Shown here: positions 1 to 6,940 of the stretch, piece after piece
Position numbering within the stretch: position 1 is the first letter of the stretch
How the letters are laid out: each line of letters starts with the position of its first letter
Program-made: the position numbers and the translations under genes
Source: Gammaproteobacteria bacterium
Lineage (GTDB): Bacteria > Pseudomonadota > Gammaproteobacteria > GRL18
NCBI GenBank assembly: GCA_016744995.1
Contig: JADGDG010000031.1
Location: forward strand, 1-39,622
Direction: 5' to 3'
DNA: 39,622 nt
The notes under the pieces: generated by a model
Databases searched by the model: none
Told to the model about the DNA's origin: nothing
The model's input: only the letters and a program-made list of their open reading frames with translations

Positions 1-755
1 CGATCATCAAACATCCGTTTGGCAATCATCCAGACCGCCAGCATAATACCAAACCCGGTACCGGACGCAATCAGAAAAAAGAGCAATATCTGATATTTCA
101 CAGCCTCCACCGGTGGTGTTCCTGCCAAAATCTGTCCAGTCATCAAACCCGGCAAACTAACAAGTCCGGCAATAGCCATTGAATTAATAATTGGGATCAT
201 TCCTGTGCGTATACTTTCTGCACGTATTTCATGAATTGCTTCCTGATAAGTTTGGCCCAGCATGAGTCTTTGTTCAATTATCAGCCGCTGCTGATAAACA
301 CTCTGGTTGAGCTTGTCCATACCTAATGAAATACCGTTCATGGTATTACCTAATAACATCCCTAATAGTGGAATAGCATATTGAGGGGAATACCATGGAG
401 TCGGTGCAACAATAACCATTAGTGTTAATAATGCCATTGCAAATGATGAAATAAACAGTGCACTCGTCCCTACTTTAAAACCGATCCATCGCTTCAGGGG
501 ATATTTTTGCCTGGAATTAATTTCAAAACCTGCAACCACTAACATAACAGCAGCAATAGCAAGCAATAAAAATAAATTATTACTATTAAAAATTATCTTT
601 AATATATAACCGATGAGTAACAGCTGAATAACATTACGAATAGCTGCGATTAGCAATTGTTTAGTAATCTTTAATTGTAATAGCAGGCTGGTGACTGCCA
701 GTAAAATAATCATAGTGGATGCAATTGCCAGATCCCAGGGCGTCAGATGTATCAT
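1..755 (-). CDS. fetB: FetB-like ABC transporter permease (C-terminus cut by window edge)
   Basis: Reading the minus strand from the ATG at 755 gives an uninterrupted frame to the window edge (about 251 residues) that starts MIHLTPWDLAIAS and holds several hydrophobic segments. A cytosolic-looking stretch carries the QRLIIEQRLMLGQTYQEA region and the later GLVSLPGMMTGQILAG motif, both typical of the YbbM/FetB permease family. FetA/FetB of Escherichia coli is reported to export iron and help resist oxidative stress; the substrate here is inferred from the family only. The start codon overlaps the stop of the upstream ATPase gene by 4 bp (ATGA), so the two are translationally coupled. The last few residues lie outside the window. 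Confidence 0.85.
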   Translation of the reverse strand, partial: MIHLTPWDLAIASTMIILLAVTSLLLQLKITKQLLIAAIRNVIQLLLIGYILKIIFNSNNLFLLLAIAAVMLVVAGFEINSRQKYPLKRWIGFKVGTSALFISSFAMALLTLMVIVAPTPWYSPQYAIPLLGMLLGNTMNGISLGMDKLNQSVYQQRLIIEQRLMLGQTYQEAIHEIRAESIRTGMIPIINSMAIAGLVSLPGLMTGQILAGTPPVEAVKYQILLFFLIASGTGFGIMLAVWMIAKRMFDD

Positions 756-1378
756 GAATCAGCTCCAATTTGAGTGATTTGATAATGGTTTTTATTCAGT
801 GTCAGTAATTGCTGACAGATCCGACTTAATTGCGCCTTGTCATGACTGATCCACAGCAGTGGAATTTGATTTTTTTTCTGATATTCAATTATTAATGTTT
901 CTAATTGGATACGATTAGTCTGATCCAGATTGGCTGTCGGTTCATCTAATAATAATGCTTCGGGTTCATTCATCAAGACTCGGATACAGGCCAGCCTTTG
1001 CTTTTCACCGCTGGACAGGTGAATGATCTGCCAGTCCATCACCTCTTTATTGAATCCTAGACAGGAAAATAAATCATCATTAAAATGATGAAAATGTTCG
1101 CCCACTGTTTCATGCCACCATTGGCTTTCTGAGGGCAGCAGCGTGACTTTTCGACGCCATCGTTCAGCTGGGATTGTTTGTGACTCTGTATCTCCCAGGT
1201 AAATATCACCTGAGTGGGGTAACATATCAGCCAGAGCTTTTAATAAGACCGATTTACCGATCCCGGATGGGCCAGTTATTCCCATACTGGTACCTGCAGG
1301 AATAGAAAAATCAAATACTTGACTGAAATTGGGTGAAATAGACGACAGGTTAAGGTTTTTTATTGTTAAGTCGGGCAT
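752..1378 (-). CDS. fetA: FetA-like ABC transporter ATP-binding protein
   Basis: This 208-residue protein has the full ABC ATPase set: Walker A GPSGIGKS near residue 37, the signature LSSGEKQRLA near residue 122 and Walker B ALLLDEP near residue 140, followed by the H-loop SHD. Its short length and its partner permease (4-bp overlap) match the YbbL/FetA family, where one ATPase and one permease form the exporter. It would supply energy at the inner face of the cytoplasmic membrane. It is divergent from aat, with 98 bp between the starts, and I see no clear Fur box there. The assignment to iron export follows the family; no substrate residue can be read from the sequence. Confidence 0.85.
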   Translation of the reverse strand: MPDLTIKNLNLSSISPNFSQVFDFSIPAGTSMGITGPSGIGKSVLLKALADMLPHSGDIYLGDTESQTIPAERWRRKVTLLPSESQWWHETVGEHFHHFNDDLFSCLGFNKEVMDWQIIHLSSGEKQRLACIRVLMNEPEALLLDEPTANLDQTNRIQLETLIIEYQKKNQIPLLWISHDKAQLSRICQQLLTLNKNHYQITQIGADS

Positions 1379-1476
1379 ACTTTTCCAAAAATCAGTCCAT
1401 ATTGAGAGTTTAATTCTAATTCATCACCCTTCAGTATGCTATATTAATTTATTTCCTTTAACCTGAATACAAACAT

Positions 1477-2160
1477 ATGAATCCATATCCTGTCTGGCTT
1501 GATCAAGACGATTCCAACTATCAATTTCCAGATCCGATGAATGCTTTAACTGAACCAAATGGCTTATTGGCAGTTGGGGGTGACTTATCAGCTGATCGCA
1601 TTATTTGTGCTTATCTTAGTGGGATTTTTCCATGGTATAGTCAAGGCCAGCCCATTTTGTGGTGGAGCCCCGACCCTCGGGCTGTTTTATTTCCAGAAAA
1701 GCTTCACGTCTCAAAAAGTTTGAAAAAGGTGATCCGAAAAAAGAAATTTAAAACCACCATGGATCAGGCTTTTCATCAGGTTATTTGCGCTTGTGCACAA
1801 TCTCCCAGAGAGGAGCAGGATGGCACCTGGATCACCGATGATATGCAGCATGCCTATCTTAACTTGCATAAGCTTGGCATAGCCCATAGTGTTGAATGCT
1901 GGCTTGGAGATGAGTTAGTCGGTGGCTTATATGGCCTGTCTCTGGGGAAAGTTTTTTTTGGTGAATCTATGTTTTCTCTTCACAGTAATGCTTCTAAAGT
2001 TGCCTTTGTTCATTTGCTGGACGAATTAACAAAGTCCGACTATGCTTTAATTGATTGTCAGGTTACCACTGATCATCTGTTAAGTCTGGGTGCGGAGGAA
2101 ATACCAAGGAAACAATTTCTCGCATTAGTACAACAGCACACCCTGCCTTTTCTGGATTAA
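1477..2160 (+). CDS. aat: Leucyl/phenylalanyl-tRNA--protein transferase (Aat)
   Basis: At 227 residues this is close to the family length (about 230). It shows family hallmarks: FPDP near the N-terminus, the GLLAVGGDLS stretch, GIFPWYSQGQPILWWSPDPR around residues 50-68, and the GGLYGLSLGKVFFGESMFS block near residues 148-166. Aat moves leucine or phenylalanine from aminoacyl-tRNA to the N-terminal Lys or Arg of substrate proteins, creating a degron read by ClpS. It is followed by bpt, and clpS-clpA lie 4 kb away in the opposite orientation, so the whole N-degron route sits together. The start is the ATG at 1477; no strong ribosome binding site is visible upstream. Confidence 0.95.
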   Translation: MNPYPVWLDQDDSNYQFPDPMNALTEPNGLLAVGGDLSADRIICAYLSGIFPWYSQGQPILWWSPDPRAVLFPEKLHVSKSLKKVIRKKKFKTTMDQAFHQVICACAQSPREEQDGTWITDDMQHAYLNLHKLGIAHSVECWLGDELVGGLYGLSLGKVFFGESMFSLHSNASKVAFVHLLDELTKSDYALIDCQVTTDHLLSLGAEEIPRKQFLALVQQHTLPFLD

Positions 2161-2175
2161 ACAATCATTTAAGTA

Positions 2176-2219
2176 CTTTTAAGCCCCCTCGATCCCCTTA
2201 TAAAATGGGGAAGTAAAAG
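2176..2219. repeat. Imperfect palindrome with CCCC/GGGG core between aat and bpt
   Basis: CTTTTA at 2176-2181 pairs with TAAAAG at 2214-2219, and inside it CCCC at 2194-2197 pairs with GGGG at 2207-2210. The GC-rich core stands out from the AT-rich surroundings. It may be a remnant of a dispersed palindromic repeat or a weak transcription stop after aat; only one copy is in the window. Confidence 0.35.
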
Positions 2220-2276
2220 GAGTAATTTTACGAGTGCATTACAGTATAACTATTTCGGATCATTGCACACCTACAA

Positions 2277-3017
2277 ATGGATCATAATTTTTTACAAAAA
2301 CCGGTCAATCTTTACCTGTCAGCTGAACACGAGTGCAGTTATTTGCCTGATCGCCAGGCCAACAGCCTGTTTGTTGATCCAGAACTTGAAATGACAGCGG
2401 ATGTTTATTCTGAACTTATTCAGCATGGTTTTCGTCGTAGCGGCGGACATGTGTATACACCCTACTGTCAGAAATGTCATGATTGCATCCCCATTCGTCT
2501 AAATGTGCAGAAGTTTGTTTTAAGCCGTTCTCAAAAACGCTGCAATAATAAGAACAAACTCATAACGGCTCATACAAAAGAAAGCATCTACGATAAAGAT
2601 CACTATCAAATGTATTCTGATTATGTAACATCAAGACATCCCGGGGGTGGAATGGACGAGCCGGATAATGACAAATATCTGGACTTTCTTACCTCTGACT
2701 GGAGTAATACCACTTTTTTTGAGTTCCGGGAAAATGAGCATCTGGTCAGTGTCGCTGTGACAGATATAGTCGAAGATGGTCTCTCTGCAGTTTACACTTT
2801 CTTTGAACCATCCCCTGAATATCAAAAGCGAAGTCTGGGTGTTTTTTCTATTCTCTGGCAGATTGAAGAAGCCCGGAATCGTGGTCTGAAATGGTTGTAT
2901 TTAGGCTATTGGATTAAAAATTGTCAGAAAATGAGTTATAAAAATAATTATCAGCCTCTTGAATATTTTTATAACCATGCCTGGCAAAACACACCTCCCG
3001 CCCAGACCCTTGGCTGA
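2277..3017 (+). CDS. bpt: Aspartate/glutamate leucyltransferase (Bpt)
   Basis: This 246-residue protein has the arginyl/leucyl transferase fold signature: an N-terminal CSYLPDRQA motif (Cys near residue 20), GFRRSGGHVYTPYCQKCHDCIPIR near residues 51-74, and the C-terminal YLGYWIKNCQKMSYK block near residues 209-223. In bacteria this family (Bpt, formerly Ate) attaches leucine to N-terminal Asp or Glu, marking the protein for ClpS-ClpAP. Its place directly downstream of aat and upstream of infA is the arrangement seen in Pseudomonas and related gammaproteobacteria. The older name ate is also used. The 116-bp gap to aat holds a palindrome, so the two may not form one transcript. Confidence 0.93.
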   Translation: MDHNFLQKPVNLYLSAEHECSYLPDRQANSLFVDPELEMTADVYSELIQHGFRRSGGHVYTPYCQKCHDCIPIRLNVQKFVLSRSQKRCNNKNKLITAHTKESIYDKDHYQMYSDYVTSRHPGGGMDEPDNDKYLDFLTSDWSNTTFFEFRENEHLVSVAVTDIVEDGLSAVYTFFEPSPEYQKRSLGVFSILWQIEEARNRGLKWLYLGYWIKNCQKMSYKNNYQPLEYFYNHAWQNTPPAQTLG

Positions 3018-3213
3018 TAGCTAGAGTTTAGTAATAATTTAACTTTCATGGACAAGTTCTTGTTATAACTAAAATTATTACTAATAGTAGACTTAAGTTA
3101 ATGATTTAATAAAATATTTTTTTACAAAATGATAAAAATAACTAAAGCTTATTGGCCAGAAGACGATAATAAAATTAATCGCAGACGATTTATTTTCATA
3201 GTCAGGTAAGTTG

Positions 3214-3447
3214 ATGCTCAGCAAGATAAACCAACTCACAATTAAATATGAACAGGCACATGGTTTCAGACCTAACCTGCTGTATATTAATACGGCACAA
3301 CTGGAATTGCTTAAAGAACAACTGTCTGAGTATGATATTGAAATTCTGGCCCAGTTAATCGGCATGGATATTGTCATGGTTGAAACAAAATCAACCCCCC
3401 ATCTTTCATGGGCTCAGATCTCCTGGAAACATTCCAAAACTGCTTAA
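3214..3447 (+). CDS. Small conserved-looking protein of unknown function
   Basis: A 77-residue soluble protein with no signal peptide or membrane segment. A TTG at 3211 sits one codon ahead, but the ATG at 3214 has an AGGT-type ribosome binding site at better spacing. The sequence contains GFRPNLLYIN, then a Leu-rich helix, then DIVMVE and PHLSWAQ. The look is of a compact alpha/beta fold, and I do not recognise the family. It lies alone between bpt and infA on the same strand. A longer frame on the opposite strand (3093-3377) overlaps it but has no ribosome binding site and poor composition, so I prefer this one. Confidence 0.6.
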   Translation: MLSKINQLTIKYEQAHGFRPNLLYINTAQLELLKEQLSEYDIEILAQLIGMDIVMVETKSTPHLSWAQISWKHSKTA

Positions 3448-3572
3448 AAAGCACGAAAATCAATTTTTTCTATCTATTTTCACATTAACTATTGCTAATT
3501 TTCTCTAATTGGGGCAATATTCACGCCTTGAAATTTTAGTTTAATATTAAAACAAAGTAGAACAGAATAGAT

Positions 3573-3791
3573 ATGGCAAAAGAAGAAGGCATTGAAATGG
3601 AAGGTACTGTGATAGACACATTACCAAATACCATGTTTCGCGTTGAGCTGGAAAACGGTCATGTTGTTACCGCTCATATTTCTGGAAAAATGAGAAAAAA
3701 TTATATTCGTATTTTAACCGGTGATAACGTAACAGTACAACTGACACCTTATGATCTGAGCAAGGGTCGTATTACCTATCGTGCAAAGTAA
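3573..3791 (+). CDS. infA: Translation initiation factor IF-1
   Basis: The 72-residue protein is full length for IF-1 and has the OB-fold hallmarks: EGTVIDTLPNTMFRVELENGH, then AHISGKMRKNYIRILTGDNV, then LSKGRITYR at the end. IF-1 binds the ribosomal A site during initiation and helps IF-2 and IF-3. Monocistronic infA between bpt and clpA is common in gammaproteobacteria. A strong hairpin terminator follows within 10 bp of the stop codon. Confidence 0.98.
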   Translation: MAKEEGIEMEGTVIDTLPNTMFRVELENGHVVTAHISGKMRKNYIRILTGDNVTVQLTPYDLSKGRITYRAK

Positions 3792-3800
3792 AAGCCATTG

Positions 3801-3832
3801 GCCTGTATCATTAAATGATACAGGCTTTTTTA
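3801..3832 (+). terminator. Rho-independent terminator after infA
   Basis: GCCTGTATCAT pairs with ATGATACAGGC across a 3-base loop (11-bp perfect stem), followed by a run of six T. It separates infA from the convergent clpA gene. The minus-strand side lacks an equally good T-run. Confidence 0.93.
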
Positions 3833-3854
3833 TTGGTGATAATGAGTTCTTAAA

Positions 3855-6140
3855 TTAATGAACTTTATCAACCTTACCCACTTCTCCCTGCAAATCAAAC
3901 TTGAGTTCATCACTTTCAACTGAAACAGTCACTTTGCCTCCGTGTTCCAGTTCACCAAATAATAAAGCTTCAGCCAGTGGTTTCTTGATACTCTCCTGAA
4001 TCAGGCGGGCCATAGGCCTGGCACCCATTTTCTCATCATAACCATGTTCTGCCAGCCATTTACGAGCATCCGGTTCAACATACAACTCAACTTTTTTATC
4101 AGCCAGCTGAGTTTCAAGTTCGAAAATGAATTTATCGACCACCTGAATCATCACTTCTGTTGATAAAGAGCCGAACTGAACCACTGCATCCAGACGATTA
4201 CGAAATTCTGGTGTAAAACCGCGCTTAATGGCTTCCATACCATCCGTAGTATGATCCTGATGAGTGAACCCCATTGACGAACGGGACATAGCTTCCGCTC
4301 CCATATTCGTGGTCATAATTAAAATAACATTTCTAAAATCAGCCTTGCGACCATTATTATCAGTCAAGGTGCCATGATCCATCACTTGCAGCAACAAATT
4401 AAACACATCAGGATGGGCTTTCTCAATCTCATCCAGCAGTAAAACAGCATGAGGATGTTTATTAACTGCTTCAGTTAGTAAACCACCCTGATCATAACCA
4501 ACATATCCAGGAGGGGCACCAATCAGTCTGGAGACCGTATGACGCTCCATATATTCAGACATGTCAAAGCGAATTAACTCAATACCCATCAATTTGGCTA
4601 ATTGATTTGACACTTCAGTCTTACCTACTCCTGTAGGGCCTGAGAATAAAAAAGCACCAATAGGTTTGTCTTCACGCCCAATACCTGCACGGGCCATTTT
4701 TATGGCATCATCCAGTGTCTCAATTGCTTTATCCTGGCCGTGGATAACCAGTTTCAGGTTTCGAGCCAGTTTCTTCAGTGACGATTTATCATTGCTGCTG
4801 ATAGTTTTTGTTGGTATACGGGCAATTGCAGCAATAATTGCTTCAATCTCTTTCACACCAATAGTTTTTTTACGTCGTGAAGGAGCTTTAAGTCGCTGGT
4901 TAGCTCCAGCCTCATCAATGACATCAATTGCCTTATCTGGTAAGTGGCGTTCATTGATATAACGCTCAGATAATTCTGCCGCACTGCGCAGTGCCTGTTT
5001 GGTGTATTTAATATCATGATACTCTTCAAATCTGGAACGCAGACCTTCAAGGATCTGATAAGTTTCATCTGCAGTGGGCTCTCGTACATCAATTTTTTGA
5101 AAGCGCCTGGCCAAAGCGTGGTCTTTTTCAAAAATACCACGGTATTCCTGATAGGTTGTTGAACCAATACAGCGTAAATCGCTGGTTGAAAGTGCAGGTT
5201 TAATCAGGTTAGAAGCATCCATAGCTCCGCCTGATGCCGCACCAGCACCTATAATGGTATGAATTTCATCAATAAAAAGAATTGATTTAGGTTCTTTTTT
5301 AAGTTGATTTAATACGGCTTTGAGACGCTTCTCAAAATCACCCCGATATTTTGTTCCTGCCAGAAGAGCGCCCATATCCAGTGAAAAGATGGTGTTGCCT
5401 TCCAACACTTCAGGCACTTCATCATCAATAATTTTTTTAGCCAGTCCTTCTGCCAGAGCTGTCTTGCCAACACCCGCTTCGCCGACAAATAAAGGATTAT
5501 TTTTGCGACGACGGCATAAAATCTGAATCGTGCGATTGACTTCTTCTTTCCGACCAATCAACGGATCGATTTTACCTTCCAACGCTCTTTCATTCAGATT
5601 AATAGCGTACAGATCTAATGGATTCTGTGCAGCCTTTGAGCTTGGTATGTCAGAATTATCCCCTTCTGCATTTTTTTCATCATCATCCATCCCTGAACTG
5701 GCATCATCAATTTTGCTGATCCCATGAGAAATAAAACTGACAATATCTAAGCGAGATACATCCTGTTTGCCAAGTAGATAAACGGCCTGGGATTCCTGTT
5801 CATTAAAAATAGCCACCAGGACATTAGCACCATTAACTTCTTTTTTACCCGAAGATTGTGCCTGAAAAATAGCTCGCTGCAGAACACGTTGAAAGCCAAG
5901 AGTCGGCTGAGTATCACGCTCATCTATTTCAGATAAAACCGGTGTAGTTTCATCCAGAAACACCACTAATTCTTTACGCAGCAAGAGAAGATCAACCGTG
6001 CAGGCTTTAAGTACGTCTTCTGCCGCAGGATTGTCCAACAGAGCAAGCAGCAGATGTTCAACAGTCATAAATTCATGACGTTTCTCTCTGGCCTCTTTAA
6101 ATGCTAGGTTCAGTGTAAATTCGAGTTCTTTACTCAGCAC
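3855..6140 (-). CDS. clpA: ATP-dependent Clp protease ATP-binding subunit ClpA
   Basis: The 761-residue protein matches ClpA in length (about 758). It has a Clp N-terminal repeat domain (1-140), a first AAA+ module with Walker A GEAGVGKT (Lys226) and Walker B ILFIDE, and a second with Walker A GPTGVGKT (Lys507) and VLLLDEIEKAH. The ClpP-docking tripeptide at 623-625 reads MGF, where Escherichia coli ClpA has IGL. ClpA unfolds substrates, including ClpS-delivered N-degron proteins, and feeds them to ClpP, which is not encoded in the window. It lies 36 bp downstream of clpS on the same strand, the standard operon. Confidence 0.97.
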   Translation of the reverse strand: MLSKELEFTLNLAFKEAREKRHEFMTVEHLLLALLDNPAAEDVLKACTVDLLLLRKELVVFLDETTPVLSEIDERDTQPTLGFQRVLQRAIFQAQSSGKKEVNGANVLVAIFNEQESQAVYLLGKQDVSRLDIVSFISHGISKIDDASSGMDDDEKNAEGDNSDIPSSKAAQNPLDLYAINLNERALEGKIDPLIGRKEEVNRTIQILCRRRKNNPLFVGEAGVGKTALAEGLAKKIIDDEVPEVLEGNTIFSLDMGALLAGTKYRGDFEKRLKAVLNQLKKEPKSILFIDEIHTIIGAGAASGGAMDASNLIKPALSTSDLRCIGSTTYQEYRGIFEKDHALARRFQKIDVREPTADETYQILEGLRSRFEEYHDIKYTKQALRSAAELSERYINERHLPDKAIDVIDEAGANQRLKAPSRRKKTIGVKEIEAIIAAIARIPTKTISSNDKSSLKKLARNLKLVIHGQDKAIETLDDAIKMARAGIGREDKPIGAFLFSGPTGVGKTEVSNQLAKLMGIELIRFDMSEYMERHTVSRLIGAPPGYVGYDQGGLLTEAVNKHPHAVLLLDEIEKAHPDVFNLLLQVMDHGTLTDNNGRKADFRNVILIMTTNMGAEAMSRSSMGFTHQDHTTDGMEAIKRGFTPEFRNRLDAVVQFGSLSTEVMIQVVDKFIFELETQLADKKVELYVEPDARKWLAEHGYDEKMGARPMARLIQESIKKPLAEALLFGELEHGGKVTVSVESDELKFDLQGEVGKVDKVH

Positions 6141-6176
6141 TATACTTTCCTTTGTCCATACTAATACAAATCGGTT

Positions 6177-6527
6177 TTAGTCAACTTCCATAGAACACAT
6201 TAGCGGATGGCTATGTTTTTTGGAATAGTTATTTACTTGTAATGTTTTAGTTTCTGCCGTATCTCTGGTAAATAAACCGCAGACACCTTTACCGCTATTA
6301 TGTACATCCATCATGATCCGGGTAGCTTTTGCCCGATCCAGGGAAAAAAAATTTTCCAGGACATGAACAACAAATTCCATCGGGGTGTAATCATCATTAT
6401 TAATAATAACCCGATACATCCGAGGCTTTTTCAGCTTGGGTTTTGCTGTTTCGACCGCAGTGTCACCAACATCATTATCATTTAATTCATCATCAGACCA
6501 GTCATCTGAATTCGTCACATTAGTCAT
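6177..6527 (-). CDS. clpS: ClpS adaptor for N-degron substrates
   Basis: The 116-residue protein has the ClpS core: MYRVIINNDDYTPMEFVVHVL near residues 38-58, which includes the Asn-Asp-Asp-Tyr-Thr-Pro-Met segment of the N-degron pocket, then HNSGKGVCGLFTRDTAETK. The first 35 residues form an acidic, flexible extension, as usual for the part that enters the ClpA pore. ClpS hands proteins with N-terminal Leu, Phe, Tyr or Trp to ClpAP. With aat and bpt nearby, the full modification-to-degradation chain is local. Confidence 0.96.
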   Translation of the reverse strand: MTNVTNSDDWSDDELNDNDVGDTAVETAKPKLKKPRMYRVIINNDDYTPMEFVVHVLENFFSLDRAKATRIMMDVHNSGKGVCGLFTRDTAETKTLQVNNYSKKHSHPLMCSMEVD

Positions 6528-6940
6528 ATATCTCTAATTCTAGCTAAATCTAAAGAAAATTCTCTATTTTTTTGAAAAAAATAATTAATAAGTCTATTTT
6601 TATTTTTTAAAAAAAGATATCACCCAAGCCTATGAACCTATAGAGCTGGTTTATTAAAATTAAGTCTCTAAGGCTTTATGGGGATTTCCCTCTCCTATTA
6701 CAAGTGACCTCAATTTGCTAAATACATTCAATAATCAGCGATTATAAGTGCCTATTAAATAAGAAAATTGCTACCTCGTACTAACATAGCAATAAAATTC
6801 AAATAAAACTTAACAAATTCAGTATTTTGCTCTATCATTGGAGAAGGTACATTAAGATGTTTGATTAATTCCAAGTAACAATCAATAAACAACAGATAAA
6901 CAATAGAAGAATTTTAAGGAGTAAATACCGGGAAGACACC
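6528..6940. other. AT-rich divergent intergenic region (413 bp)
   Basis: Separates the divergent clpS and the coiled-coil/SPOR gene. It must hold both promoters, but I cannot pick convincing -35/-10 pairs. It has long A- and T-runs on the clpS side and a ribosome binding site candidate (GGAAG at about 6931) ahead of the ATG at 6941. No coding frame or RNA gene was seen. Confidence 0.5.

Noticed and set aside
3093..3377. 94-codon minus-strand frame opposite the small gene at 3214
   Set aside because: No ribosome binding site and poor, Ser/Ile-rich composition; the plus-strand frame looks more like a soluble protein.
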